A stretch of 64,000 bases of DNA from Microbulbifer sp. MKSA007. GTDB taxonomy: Bacteria > Pseudomonadota > Gammaproteobacteria > Pseudomonadales > Cellvibrionaceae. The position numbers were made by a program, and so were the translations under genes. The DNA lies in assembly GCA_032615215.1 (NCBI GenBank), contig CP128433.1, positions 3,431,501-3,495,500 on the forward strand, in the 5' to 3' direction. Positions 14,656 to 24,319 of this stretch are shown piece by piece; within the stretch, counting starts at the first letter, position 1, and each line of letters starts with the position of its first letter. The notes beneath the pieces are model-generated. The model was not told the origin of the DNA and ran no database searches. It saw only the letters and a list, made by a program, of their open reading frames with translations.

Positions 14656-17115
14656 CTAAGGTTTATATATTGCGTTGTGGGTAATTACTCGGTGCTGAGG
14701 GTCAGCACCAGCGGCATAGCTGATATTGCCAACGGAAATTTTGTAGACAGTCCGCAGTCCAGCACATTCAACGCGCTCAACAGTTTCCCAGGTGAGCGGC
14801 TCGTCTTCATGCAGGACTCCAAGCTCAACATCAACACAATCCTGAGCCAAATAAACCTGACCGGATTTATCTGTAACTGGGGTTTCCCTGCTGCAAATAA
14901 CCTGAGCCCCGCTCGTCATCGTGAGCAACACACACGGCACAGTCTTTTGAGGTTCAACCGCCCTGATAGGTGCCAAATGGGAATCTCTGTCACTAACATC
15001 CCAACAGTCAATCAGGTCTCCAACCTTGCAGTTATCTGCCAATAATCCGTCTCTCAGCCAGGAGCCCTCTGCAACGCAATACGGGTCAGTTGGAGTTGTG
15101 GAGCCTCCACCTTTCGCTGGGGTTCGAATGGTCCCCACTGCACGCCGTCCAATGCCGGCAGCTAATTTCCAAATCTGCGTAGTTGCATAGTAAGTAACAC
15201 CACCACCGGCATAGTCCGGGTCATCTACATAAACGTAATAGGTAGTAGAGAAACTCAATCCGGTAATAGAGCCACTGTTATAGGCAACAGTGAAGCCTGC
15301 GTACTGAACAGAGTGGGAAGAGATTGAAATTTTTGCAGTAGAACCGTCATCCGCTGCGGACAGCACTGCACTGCTAGTTGGTAAGCTAGCCACGCTGCCC
15401 ATATTCTGCTGCAAGCTGCGCTGGTCGGCTATCTGGCCCTTTTCATTGAGGCCACTCAGGTATTGCGCGAAGCCGATTAATGGGCGCGGATTTTGGTAAA
15501 CGCCACCGCTGTCAACCACCTCAGTTGCCGATAGATAAATCTCCCCAATAATCAACAGTTTTTCCGTTGGCGTAAATGAAACCCGCTTAGTCGTAGACCC
15601 GTCCCAGTAGTGATATTGGTACTGCCCCCGCTCAATAGATACCGGCAATGCTGAGCGACTTGAGGTCCAGGACCCGTCTGTATCAGTAACGATATAAAAC
15701 TGCCCGGATAAGCTTGGATTCAGCTGAACCGCCGGAACGGTCACCCTTTCGCCATCCCAGATAAACCAGCCCGGCAAATTGCCATCGGGATTACCGCTGG
15801 AATCAAAGCCGCACAATTGCGCCTCTCCCGGGTTCGCATCATCTCCCAAGGTCGATCCACTATTTATTTTCAGGTAAAGCCCATTCCCGGTAGGCTCAAC
15901 CTTATCAATGCGGACATAATCCAGCTGCGTCCGCCCCACCTTATCGCCACCATGATTGGCAATAACAAACGGGGAAAAAGAGCGCACATCAGCATGCAGC
16001 TTTGCAGGCTGCGCAATCGTATTTCCCCCCGTCGCACTTATTTCAGCATCAGAGCTAGAATTACCTTGAAAATAACCCGTGTACTCCTGCCAGCCGTCCC
16101 CCGCCGCTGACACCCCTGAGCAAGCCACATAATGCTGACTACTATATGAGTCGCTTCCGCTACGATTGCACCGGGTACCATCAGCACGATAGCCGCTGAC
16201 CCCAATATAAAGCTTCCTGTCTGTATCCCCCTCGTTACCTACCCACACCCGCGCTTTAATGCGGTAGAGCTCGCCGGGATCAAATGGAAAGCGCTCAATA
16301 TACTCAATATATGCCACACCATCCGAAGCGAAATTACCACTGCCATCACCACCGACACGCAACACATTGCCGCCGACCCGCGCACCAGAATCATTGGTTT
16401 TCACATAATAAATATTGCTATCGCTATTACCCGCAACAATCGGCCAATCATTCTTTGCTGTGGTATCCAAAAACGCATCAACAAAAACTGAAGCGGAGGC
16501 CTGCTGTGCGCGCAGCTGTGCACGCCGGACACTCTGCATTGAACCAATCAGTATGCCGTCATCGGTGAACTGACCAGTGGTCTCATCGTAGCCAACAACA
16601 TTGCGGGTAGCATAAAAGGCCTGTTCTCGAGTGGCTTCAACCACTGCGCTCAATAGCGCGGTTTTCATATCGTGGGCATAGTCCCAATTAGCATCAAAAA
16701 TAGTACGACTAATTAAGGTTTTTTCAGAGAGGTCATCCCAAGCCGGAATTAGCCCCTGCAAATAACTAGTTAATGCGGCCAAAGCATTAGTAAATGCAGC
16801 TCGTTCAGTATCAAGAGCAGTCCCAAAGTTGCTTGCCAGTACATCCAGCTCAGTCTGGTCACTAATTAGCTGGCTGTACTCGCGAACTAGGGACAGCTTC
16901 TCACTTGCATGTAACACGCCATCTGAGGAGATATCATCCAGGTCTTGTAGCGCTGTATCCGCACTCTCTTGCGCACTGGTGGCAGTGCTTCCTGCATCGT
17001 CAGCTGTTTTTTCAACGCGAGTATAAAGCCGCTCGATAGACATAAATTCGCGGCGGACAAACTGCCAAAGCTCTGTCAGTGTGCGCGGGATTCCTGGACC
17101 AATTCTATAGCTCAT
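14656..17115 (-). CDS. Large tail fibre/tip protein with C-terminal Hint domain
   Basis: The 819-residue protein has a helical N-terminal part with heptads (about 25-170), a long beta-rich, Gly/Ser/Thr-rich middle, and a C-terminal 140-residue Hint (hedgehog/intein-type) domain starting at a Cys (YCVAEGSW) and ending ITHNAIYKP. Hint domains perform self-cleavage or splicing through the first Cys and a late His-Asn pair, both visible here. Such domains occur at the ends of some short-tailed phage tail proteins, where they may mature the fibre. The ATG at 17115 overlaps the previous stop (ATGA), which sets the start. A longer frame from 17163 is not needed. Confidence 0.75.
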   Translation of the reverse strand: MSYRIGPGIPRTLTELWQFVRREFMSIERLYTRVEKTADDAGSTATSAQESADTALQDLDDISSDGVLHASEKLSLVREYSQLISDQTELDVLASNFGTALDTERAAFTNALAALTSYLQGLIPAWDDLSEKTLISRTIFDANWDYAHDMKTALLSAVVEATREQAFYATRNVVGYDETTGQFTDDGILIGSMQSVRRAQLRAQQASASVFVDAFLDTTAKNDWPIVAGNSDSNIYYVKTNDSGARVGGNVLRVGGDGSGNFASDGVAYIEYIERFPFDPGELYRIKARVWVGNEGDTDRKLYIGVSGYRADGTRCNRSGSDSYSSQHYVACSGVSAAGDGWQEYTGYFQGNSSSDAEISATGGNTIAQPAKLHADVRSFSPFVIANHGGDKVGRTQLDYVRIDKVEPTGNGLYLKINSGSTLGDDANPGEAQLCGFDSSGNPDGNLPGWFIWDGERVTVPAVQLNPSLSGQFYIVTDTDGSWTSSRSALPVSIERGQYQYHYWDGSTTKRVSFTPTEKLLIIGEIYLSATEVVDSGGVYQNPRPLIGFAQYLSGLNEKGQIADQRSLQQNMGSVASLPTSSAVLSAADDGSTAKISISSHSVQYAGFTVAYNSGSITGLSFSTTYYVYVDDPDYAGGGVTYYATTQIWKLAAGIGRRAVGTIRTPAKGGGSTTPTDPYCVAEGSWLRDGLLADNCKVGDLIDCWDVSDRDSHLAPIRAVEPQKTVPCVLLTMTSGAQVICSRETPVTDKSGQVYLAQDCVDVELGVLHEDEPLTWETVERVECAGLRTVYKISVGNISYAAGADPQHRVITHNAIYKP

Positions 17116-18638
17116 CGTCCATCCACCTGCAGCAAATCCAAATCCCACCCAGTTAGTCGCCAAAACCCATCATCAATAGATTCGATGCGAATGGCGAGAT
17201 AGCGAGCCTTCACCCGACAATCCACTTTTAGCCCTGTTGCAATGTCAAAGGTGCGCGGCTGTCTCCAGCGAACTGCACCCATCGGAGTGTCAGAACCGCC
17301 GATAGTTATTCGTACCTGGCCAGAGCCCTCTATTTGCGGGACTATTTGGCGAATCAGCTTCCAGCGCTTGGAGGGGGCTTTAATAAATTGGTCGAGATCA
17401 ATTCCAGTTCGCTCAAGATAAACTGCTTCAGTGCTGTTGGTGGTGGCGAGATAGTCGGCCTCCATCAGCTGGCCGTCAGCGAAATAGTACATAACCGGGT
17501 AATATGTCGTCTCTGACATATCGCCCCAGCTCTGGGCCAATTCTTTCCAGCTCAGCCCCGCCAGCTCATCCCAGGTGATTATCTTCCCTTGCTTTGGTGC
17601 GAATACCGCACAGGCAACATTTGGCAAGTCGACAAAAGTGAAGGTGTTATCAAGCCAGTTATAAACCAAAGCACGGTTTGCTGAGCCGGTCGGGTTGGTG
17701 GAGTAATAGACCCACACTTCTTTGGTTTTGTGATTGGCAATGCAGCGTACTTTATCCCGCTGTGCCAGCTCACCGTAAAACATTTTATTTACACGGCGGT
17801 GAGCTATTGGCCGAGGCGTTAGGCCGTCATGGACAAAAATTTCTGTGGAGCCAACCACGAAGTGACTGCGGTCAAAGGCGGCTACCGAGTTCCGGCAAAG
17901 AATGCCTTGGTCGAAAAGTGTCTCGAACGAGAAAATAAACTGGCCACCAACATGCTGCATCAAGTAGGTGGCGTCATGGCTATAAACGATATTGGCCGAG
18001 CCCATCGGCAGGCAATCGACAAGCTCGCTTGCGCCCGCGTCAATGGGGTTTGCACCCGCCAAATTTGAAGTGTCGGCAACGTCCCAGGTCTCCGGCACTG
18101 TTCCGGGCTCAGCTTCATCACTCCAGCGCACTGTATTGGGATAGCTCACACCATCCTCAGTTACACCAAGTGCAATCATAAAACCTTTGTAAATCCGTAA
18201 GCATTTTGCCCGCAGATTACTTGGCCAGTTCGGCAGGTCTTTAAATTCAGTGTCATTCGGCTCAATGATTTGCGGAATATCGGTGCCGTTGTTGAATATG
18301 GCAGACTCTCCCCAGACCTCACTGTGCCAGTCATCACTGTTGTATCCGGATGAGTAAGCAGTGCCGGTACGCTCCACAAACGCCTCATTCTCACGGCGGT
18401 ACAGCTTGCTTGCTGAGGCATAGGCCAACTGAGGGATACCGTCAGCTATCCAACCCTCACCCCATACCGGGGTTTCTGCCAGGTCTTCCAGGGCAAGCGG
18501 GCTTGGCATCGCTTGGGCTGCACCGTTAGCAAAGCGCACATTGCGGCCAAAACTGAATTCATTGATTGCCAGCTCATAGGCGGGCTGGTCAGCATTAATG
18601 CCTCGCTCACCGAGTTGTCGAATTGGGTAAAATGGCAT
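17112..18638 (-). CDS. Tail tubular/stabilisation protein (gp10-like)
   Basis: The 508-residue beta-rich protein begins MPFYPIRQLGERGINADQPAYEL, followed by NEFSFGRNVRFANGAAQAM, a beginning typical of the large tail-hub or stabilisation proteins of short-tailed phages that join the portal-adaptor to the tail tip. It lies between the collar-type fibre and the Hint-bearing fibre genes, with stop-start overlap on one side. The protein is expected in the virion tail. The assignment is by style and synteny. Confidence 0.55.
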   Translation of the reverse strand: MPFYPIRQLGERGINADQPAYELAINEFSFGRNVRFANGAAQAMPSPLALEDLAETPVWGEGWIADGIPQLAYASASKLYRRENEAFVERTGTAYSSGYNSDDWHSEVWGESAIFNNGTDIPQIIEPNDTEFKDLPNWPSNLRAKCLRIYKGFMIALGVTEDGVSYPNTVRWSDEAEPGTVPETWDVADTSNLAGANPIDAGASELVDCLPMGSANIVYSHDATYLMQHVGGQFIFSFETLFDQGILCRNSVAAFDRSHFVVGSTEIFVHDGLTPRPIAHRRVNKMFYGELAQRDKVRCIANHKTKEVWVYYSTNPTGSANRALVYNWLDNTFTFVDLPNVACAVFAPKQGKIITWDELAGLSWKELAQSWGDMSETTYYPVMYYFADGQLMEADYLATTNSTEAVYLERTGIDLDQFIKAPSKRWKLIRQIVPQIEGSGQVRITIGGSDTPMGAVRWRQPRTFDIATGLKVDCRVKARYLAIRIESIDDGFWRLTGWDLDLLQVDGR

Positions 18639-19327
18639 TAGGAGACCTTCATAATAAAGGCGAGACCGTAATATGGAGGTCTCACGTCTACGGTGTGTTT
18701 GTGTTTACCGTCTTCATCAATCGTGTGGTCGTGCTCCTCACCCCCACCCTCAGATTGCAAGGAGGCAGTCTTGGCATCTTTATCTGACGGATCGTAATCC
18801 GGGCCAAAGCTGGAGCTTTCGTCACCGGGATAGGCTAGGACTTGCCCTTCGTGCCCGTGATCGTGTGGTGGCATTTGGTCGACAGAGATAGCCGTTCCAC
18901 CAGTTTTACCGCTGTGGTCATGCTCGCCCGTCTCGCTTGTATATTTTGTTTTCGCGCCGCCATAACTACCCACGTTGTAATCCGATCCGGCACCGACAAT
19001 AAACCGGTCACGTAAATCCGGCGTTCCGTTTTCGCCATCGCACAGCACCCAATTTTCCGGGATCGTATTGCCGGACCACATAACAATTGCACCAACAGGA
19101 ATTATGGAGAGAGCGTCAATAGCTTCGCTAATTCCTTGGGTTATTGCTTCCGGTAATTTATTAATCTCTTCATGGCTTAAATCTATTGCCCCGGATAGAT
19201 TCGGGAAAGTGTTTTTTATGGCCTTCTTTAGCATCCGAAGATGGTCATCACCCCACCCTGCCGGGTCACCATGGGCTGGGTTATTGTTATCCAGCTCAGA
19301 AATAAAATTTGCGTCTTCGATTGGCAT
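18638..19327 (-). CDS. Tail collar-domain fibre protein with HxH metal sites
   Basis: The 229-residue protein has the phage tail-collar signature PVGAIVMWSGNTIPENWVLCDG followed by TPDLRDRFIVGAG (about residues 77-113; written in two pieces). The C-terminal part contains several His-x-His pairs (GEHDHSG, PPHDHGHEG, EEHDHTIDEDGKHKH). In trimeric phage fibres such motifs line up to bind metal ions along the axis. It is probably a receptor-contacting or needle-like fibre. It overlaps the start of the 508-residue tail gene. Confidence 0.75.
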   Translation of the reverse strand: MPIEDANFISELDNNNPAHGDPAGWGDDHLRMLKKAIKNTFPNLSGAIDLSHEEINKLPEAITQGISEAIDALSIIPVGAIVMWSGNTIPENWVLCDGENGTPDLRDRFIVGAGSDYNVGSYGGAKTKYTSETGEHDHSGKTGGTAISVDQMPPHDHGHEGQVLAYPGDESSSFGPDYDPSDKDAKTASLQSEGGGEEHDHTIDEDGKHKHTVDVRPPYYGLAFIMKVS

Positions 19328-19348
19328 GGTTTGATACCCGGGTGACCG

Positions 19349-19756
19349 TTAATAGGCGCTCTGCACAATGGAGCCTGAACCAGCAAGCTCTTCTTCCTCG
19401 CATACAAGGTTGAGCCGGTGCAGCTGGTCTTGAAATTTGGATTCCCAAAGCGGAACACGGCTGTCGTTCATCAGGAATGATTCAGCTTCTACAAGAGCGC
19501 CGAATAGATAGAGGTCAGGCGCGGAAGTTAGGACCGGATTCGTATCCGTATTAATGGAAAGCTGGCCTGAAAAGTCCTGATTGCGCGTAATACCAACCGC
19601 GCCATTTACTTCAGCGCTAACAGTTGGTCCGCGTAATTCGCGAAGGATTCGCAGTTCAGCCAGTGTAATGAAGTCAGGGATTGATTCGTCCAGGTCTTCA
19701 CGCTCCAACCATCGAGCGATTGCTGATTTCAGCTCGCCATAATTGGTGATTGCCAT
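19349..19756 (-). CDS. Head-tail adaptor protein
   Basis: The 135-residue protein begins MAITNYGELKSAIARWLERED and continues IPDFITLAELRILRELRG. This opening is typical of gp4-like adaptor (tail accessory) proteins that form a ring under the portal in short-tailed phages. It is encoded between the capsid block and the tail genes, as expected. It begins one base from the stop of the 108-residue gene. Confidence 0.65.
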   Translation of the reverse strand: MAITNYGELKSAIARWLEREDLDESIPDFITLAELRILRELRGPTVSAEVNGAVGITRNQDFSGQLSINTDTNPVLTSAPDLYLFGALVEAESFLMNDSRVPLWESKFQDQLHRLNLVCEEEELAGSGSIVQSAY

Positions 19757-20082
19757 TAAATGCCCTCAAAGAATTTCTGCGAGCGCCCCATAATGCAGCG
19801 GGGAAACTCGGAGTGAATTATCTGGTCGAATTTGCGCTTTTCAGCCGGAGACATTTTCCCGTATCGAATCGGGTCCATTTCCTTCCCGTACTTCTTAATG
19901 ATTTCAAGCTGAATGGTTGCGGGAATACTGAAGCGAAGACGGCGGTAATCTTCTTTCACTGCACCGGCTTCTATTTGATGCCGGCGATGGTCCTGCTGAG
20001 CAAAGAAGGCTTGCTCGTTATCTTTGCGGACCTGATATACGGTGCCGTCCTCAATCGCGAAACTTTCGTGTGTTCTGGCCAT
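19756..20082 (-). CDS. Small structural-region protein
   Basis: The 108-residue charged, helical protein lies after the capsid gene and its terminator, and its end touches the adaptor gene. It might be a head completion factor. No motif supports a specific call. Confidence 0.5.
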   Translation of the reverse strand: MARTHESFAIEDGTVYQVRKDNEQAFFAQQDHRRHQIEAGAVKEDYRRLRFSIPATIQLEIIKKYGKEMDPIRYGKMSPAEKRKFDQIIHSEFPRCIMGRSQKFFEGI

Positions 20083-20096
20083 AAATTTTGAGCAAT

Positions 20097-20122
20097 AAAA
20101 AAGGCGCCCGAAGGCGCCCTTA
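20097..20122 (-). terminator. Terminator after the major capsid gene
   Basis: On the minus strand GGGCGCC-TTCG-GGCGCC is followed by a run of six T. It lies about 20 bp after the capsid gene stop and before the 108-residue gene. A partial stop here would give more capsid than tail transcript, unless antitermination carries transcription through. Confidence 0.88.
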
Positions 20123-20140
20123 GTTGGAGGGGGTTAAAAC

Positions 20141-21037
20141 TTAAGAGGTGGTGATGTTCTCAATCACAAAGCTGGTTTTATCATTGAGGCAAGCCAGTGT
20201 TAGCTCTGCTTTCCACATCATTTTCTGGTTGTGGCCGGTTAATGCTAGTGGCACCAGCTTGGTTTTCTGCAGGGTATCCGCAGACCAGAACTCTGAATCA
20301 AGACCAAGGATTGTGGAGGTATCCATATATCGGCCTTTGACCACCGAAACAGAGCCATGAGGTGTGTCAATGATATCGATACAGTCAACCAGCCTCTTCT
20401 CTTCCACATCACGGTTTCGCCCTGACTGCTGTGCAAATCCAGCAATAGGGTCAGCGTGAATAGGATTAATTAAGAGCGTTTCAACATTGCCACCATTGTT
20501 ATATGTAGCGAGCTGACCAGCCTTAATCGATGCCTCGCCATTTGAAGCGGTAAACGCGGCACCGTGGTCCACCCGGCAATCGCTATGAATCTGCACTTGA
20601 GCGCAATCCATCTTGTCCGGCACGTTGTTACCATCACCAGTCTGTCGAGTTTGCTTGCCGGCACCATTAAAGGCGTACTCAATGTCATTCTTAAGTTCGC
20701 GCAGTTTTACGGTGGACTGGTCCTTTAACTCACTAGAGCGGCCATGCTTTTTAATCTCTTCAAGTGTGTCGGAGATTTTGAACGGCTTGTCCATCAACTG
20801 ACAACGATTGTCCATCATCGCTGTCGGTGTGTAACCGAACGTGCCGATATCAGCCCCTTCAGGCCGTGCATTTTCACTTGGCGCCGTGGCATCCCGCTTT
20901 TGCCATTCGTGCAGTTTGCCTGTTGCCTTCCCGTTTTTGATAACGTTCAGCATCGGCTGGTCAATCAATTTGGTTTCGAAGATTGCATCTTTTACATCTT
21001 CAGCGGCACCAACTGAGTCGTATGTGGTAGTCATCAC
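20141..21037 (-). CDS. Major capsid protein, SU10-like (DUF5309)
   Basis: The 298-residue protein has the features of SU10-type capsid proteins (HK97 fold): an early YDSVGAAEDVKDAIF, the NGKATGKLHEWQ strand, a long helix KHGRSSELKDQSTVKLRELK, and a C-terminal region with LTGHNQKMMWKAELTL and CLNDKTSFVIENI. The position immediately after the scaffold gene fits. It should form the icosahedral shell. The terminator behind it suggests high expression. Confidence 0.82.
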   Translation of the reverse strand: MMTTTYDSVGAAEDVKDAIFETKLIDQPMLNVIKNGKATGKLHEWQKRDATAPSENARPEGADIGTFGYTPTAMMDNRCQLMDKPFKISDTLEEIKKHGRSSELKDQSTVKLRELKNDIEYAFNGAGKQTRQTGDGNNVPDKMDCAQVQIHSDCRVDHGAAFTASNGEASIKAGQLATYNNGGNVETLLINPIHADPIAGFAQQSGRNRDVEEKRLVDCIDIIDTPHGSVSVVKGRYMDTSTILGLDSEFWSADTLQKTKLVPLALTGHNQKMMWKAELTLACLNDKTSFVIENITTS

Positions 21038-22026
21038 TAATTTCCTAAAAGACGGTCGATTTCACTATTTACAGTGTGAGCTGTAAGGCGGTTTTGAGCG
21101 GCACGGTCACCTTTTGCAGCAAGTATGCGGTCCCGCTTTATTGCGTCCCCGCGCTTCTGTGCAGCTGTACGAGGCTTACCTGCCGCCTTTTGCTTAATCG
21201 TTCGCTTTACTGTTTGGGGTTTAGGTTTGGGTTTGACTTGAGCCTTTTCGGCCCTCATCTGGTTGAGTAATGCGGATATCACCCAAGGGCGAGTTTCACT
21301 TGCAATTTCATCCTGGGGCACGCCCTTCTCGACTGCATACTTCAGCACTGAGTGGTACAGCTCATTGCTCCAGTCAGAATGCATCTCCTGCAGGGTTTCG
21401 ACTGCCTCCTTGGCTTTGCGCTGGTGGTCTGCCTTGCGCTGCTCCTCGGCCTGCCCCTTCAGTTTCTTGCGGGCTTCCTCAACTTGCTGGAATCCCTGCA
21501 GGGCAACCTTGTATTGCCCGTGCAACTGCTGATACTTCGCCGGGTCATTGGCTTGTAGCTCTTGCCAGTTAACGCCGTCGAACTGAGCCAGTGGACCTTT
21601 CAGCTGGTTTTCGAGGAACTGCAAACCCTGGTCAAGTTGCTGATACTTCTGGTCAGCTTGCTTTTGGGTGTCCGCCAACTTCTGGTATTTCTTGGTGTAA
21701 CCGGCCTGAAAGTTCTTCTCAGCATCGCGCCAGGCCTTCACCTGGGTCAGCGACACTTTCTCACCGTCTACATCAAAGGCAGGCTCTTCAGTAGATTCCG
21801 CTTCTTCGGTGCCCTCCTCGCCGTCTTCCTCCGATTCCTCATCGGCTTCTGGTTGCTCCTCTTCGGAGTCCTCCGCCTCAGCCTCCTCTTCGGTTTCAGT
21901 GTCGAGGTCAGTTTCGGTTACTTCCGGGTTTTCGGTTTCGGTTTCTGGTTGCTCTTGCGAGTCCTCCATCTCACCTAATACCCCAGAGATTGCTTCGTCG
22001 ATTGCAGAATTATCGGAGTCCGACAT
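21037..22026 (-). CDS. Scaffolding protein
   Basis: The 329-residue protein has an extremely acidic N-terminal third (Glu/Asp-rich to about residue 80), a long helical Gln/Lys-rich middle (100-200) and a basic C-terminus with KPKPKPQTVKRTIKQKAAGK. A basic, helix-turn-helix-like C-terminus that contacts the coat is usual for scaffold proteins. It is placed between portal and capsid genes, and its stop codon overlaps the capsid start. Confidence 0.78.
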   Translation of the reverse strand: MSDSDNSAIDEAISGVLGEMEDSQEQPETETENPEVTETDLDTETEEEAEAEDSEEEQPEADEESEEDGEEGTEEAESTEEPAFDVDGEKVSLTQVKAWRDAEKNFQAGYTKKYQKLADTQKQADQKYQQLDQGLQFLENQLKGPLAQFDGVNWQELQANDPAKYQQLHGQYKVALQGFQQVEEARKKLKGQAEEQRKADHQRKAKEAVETLQEMHSDWSNELYHSVLKYAVEKGVPQDEIASETRPWVISALLNQMRAEKAQVKPKPKPQTVKRTIKQKAAGKPRTAAQKRGDAIKRDRILAAKGDRAAQNRLTAHTVNSEIDRLLGN

Positions 22027-22032
22027 AGCCGG

Positions 22033-22278
22033 TTATTCCTCTGTTGGTTGGTAGTAGCTGTTTAATTTTTCGGTGACTCGATGCAGGGCACGGGACTGTC
22101 GGTGCAGCTCTTCTCGCTGCTGTGGGTTTTCACAGTGGAGCCATTCACCCTGAATATCTGCGATTGCATCCTTAACCGCCTGTTTAAATGCTGGGTCATC
22201 CCAGAGTTGTTTGGCATGTACCGAGCGCGCACGGGCTGGCAGGCAGGTATTGGCAACCCGCTTGAGTAGTTTTTTCAT
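22033..22278 (-). CDS. Small protein between portal and scaffold
   Basis: The 81-residue basic, helical protein is encoded 4 bp after the portal gene and 6 bp before the scaffold gene. It has no recognisable motif. Small genes at this place are common in related phages and their role is not known to me. Confidence 0.5.
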   Translation of the reverse strand: MKKLLKRVANTCLPARARSVHAKQLWDDPAFKQAVKDAIADIQGEWLHCENPQQREELHRQSRALHRVTEKLNSYYQPTEE

Positions 22279-22282
22279 GGGA

Positions 22283-24319
22283 TTAAATGCTTACGTTGCG
22301 GTCCTGCCGGCGCTCAAGGGCGAGTTCCAGCTCGTCGATAGTTTGGTCATGGGCTTCAGCGTCTTCAGCCAAGGATTGCTTGCGGTCACCCAGCGAGGCG
22401 TCTGTCATTTGCTTCTGGCGCTTGAGGTCCAGGTCTCCCAAGGCTTTCACCTTCCGTGTCTCTGCGTCCTGGGCCTTGATGCCAAGCTCTTGCTGATTGA
22501 GCTGCTGCAGTACCGCTTGGAGCTGTTGGTTTTGCATGGTCATCTGCTGCAGCTGCTGCTGGACCTGCATTAATTGCTGCTGTAGCTGTGCCGGGGTGCT
22601 GTTCGGGTCGGTCAGGAATTCCGGTGAGGGCTGGCCAGACAGCTTGAATATCTCGCGCAGCACAGAGTATTTATTTTGTGGGGAGTAGATGGCCTGCAGT
22701 GAGGGGTCCATCTGCGCACCTTGAGTCAGCGAGTTATGCAGCACCATCAGCGTGCGCGCTCTCATCTCGGCATCATCAGGTGTTAGGGCCGTGGTTACCT
22801 CCATATCAACGCCCTCACCCATTTCCTGCGGGTTGAGCTGTTGCCACTCGCCATCGACCTCAGCTAGCAATCCCTCCTGGTCGTGCTCGAGAGCCAAGGT
22901 GTAAATCTCTTGGAATATCGGGATTAAAAACAGCTCTGCGTAACGCCTGGCCATCCCCATCATTCGCCGCATTGCTGCGCTGGTCATGCGGTTAATCATG
23001 TCGTCAGCATTCTGATTGCTGATAACGTCCTGATTGAGCCCGGAAGTTAAACGAGATACGCCAGCCCGGTGCTCCTTGTCCTGGTTCAGCATCTCCAGGG
23101 CGGGCATTGTGAGTGGTGTTAGCTGCGGGGTTGGAGTTGCCATCACATGGTCAGTTATCGGTCCCGCTGTAGTCTTGCTGAGCCAATGAGTTGCACCAAC
23201 AGGGTTATCAATCCAGTCAGCAGGATTAACAAAGGCGCCCTGCCGAGCAACACGAGATTGATTATTGGAAATCAGCAGGTTGTCTACTATCTGCCGTTTG
23301 ATGGTCGCTTTGAGCTTTTGAATGTCACCAATAATGTCGTACATGGATAGGCCGTCATATCGATGAGCTATCCGAAGTGCCGCCCAGCTGAAATACGGCA
23401 TGCGCTGTACTTTCTCAACCTCAAGGATGGTGTTGCCCACCTTGAACACCTGATGCAGCTGCGCAATTCCATCGCCTTCGTCATCCCACCAGATAAACAG
23501 CTCGTAAAGCTCCAGGGTTTCTTGTGAAGACTCGCCAAGCAAATCATTACCGGTCGTCACACCCTCGCGGGCCTGCTCTTCCATTTCATCCTGGGAATCA
23601 CCGTCAGCAGTCAGGCCAGCAACTACTTGAGGGTCAAAGCCCATCTCAACCAGCTCAGAGCGGGTAACCTCACTTTTCTCACCCCAGAAGCGCGCCTTGC
23701 TCGGTTCAGTAGCGTTTGGGTCTCGAACCACACGCTCAGGGGCAATAACCTCTACCGCAACACGAGAGGCATCAACAGGCACCCTAAGCTCGGCATCAAT
23801 CAAGCCGCTGGCCTCATCCTGCTCAGCCTGGGTCACCTCTGCTTCAGAGTTTTCAAGCTGCTCGTAAATATCCGGCGTGATTCCTTCCACCTGCTCAGTC
23901 TTGTATTCGGTCTCCTCATTCCAGTAGACCTTGGCTGTGCAGTTCTTAGCTAACAGTGCATCCTGGATTGAGTCGTGCAGGATGGAATAGCCGGAATTGT
24001 TTTTATTAAATACCCGGTTGCAGTAACTGGTGCGCAGCTTTGCCTGCAGCACATCATTCTGGTCTTGCGGGGTGAACTTCACGGTCTCCCGGTTGGAGCC
24101 GAACACCTCCAATAAAATCTCTTTGGCATCCTCCACTGCATCGAATACATCACGGCTCACATAGTCAGAACGTCCATCACGCTCATTGCCGAAGGGCTCA
24201 CCGTAGTAATACTTGTAGGCCTGGGCACGGTCATCAGAGTTGGTGGAATCGTCATCACCTTCTGATAGCTGGATACACTGCTCAGCTAGCTTCAGAATTT
24301 CGCCTTTAGTCTTTGCCAT
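22283..24319 (-). CDS. Portal protein, short-tailed phage type
   Basis: The 678-residue protein forms the DNA gate at one capsid vertex. It begins with a helical, acidic region containing RAQAYKYYYGEPFGNE and RDGRSDYVSRDVFDAVEDAKE, which is characteristic of portal proteins of short-tailed phages, and ends with a long Gln-rich helix (about 590-640), the barrel-type extension seen in P22-like portals. It overlaps the terminase gene stop by one base. Confidence 0.85.
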   Translation of the reverse strand: MAKTKGEILKLAEQCIQLSEGDDDSTNSDDRAQAYKYYYGEPFGNERDGRSDYVSRDVFDAVEDAKEILLEVFGSNRETVKFTPQDQNDVLQAKLRTSYCNRVFNKNNSGYSILHDSIQDALLAKNCTAKVYWNEETEYKTEQVEGITPDIYEQLENSEAEVTQAEQDEASGLIDAELRVPVDASRVAVEVIAPERVVRDPNATEPSKARFWGEKSEVTRSELVEMGFDPQVVAGLTADGDSQDEMEEQAREGVTTGNDLLGESSQETLELYELFIWWDDEGDGIAQLHQVFKVGNTILEVEKVQRMPYFSWAALRIAHRYDGLSMYDIIGDIQKLKATIKRQIVDNLLISNNQSRVARQGAFVNPADWIDNPVGATHWLSKTTAGPITDHVMATPTPQLTPLTMPALEMLNQDKEHRAGVSRLTSGLNQDVISNQNADDMINRMTSAAMRRMMGMARRYAELFLIPIFQEIYTLALEHDQEGLLAEVDGEWQQLNPQEMGEGVDMEVTTALTPDDAEMRARTLMVLHNSLTQGAQMDPSLQAIYSPQNKYSVLREIFKLSGQPSPEFLTDPNSTPAQLQQQLMQVQQQLQQMTMQNQQLQAVLQQLNQQELGIKAQDAETRKVKALGDLDLKRQKQMTDASLGDRKQSLAEDAEAHDQTIDELELALERRQDRNVSI

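Noticed and set aside
21562..21978. Long rightward open frame opposite the scaffold gene
   Set aside because: It mirrors the acidic low-complexity scaffold coding sequence (runs of Leu/Phe complementary to Glu/Lys codons) and has no ribosome site.
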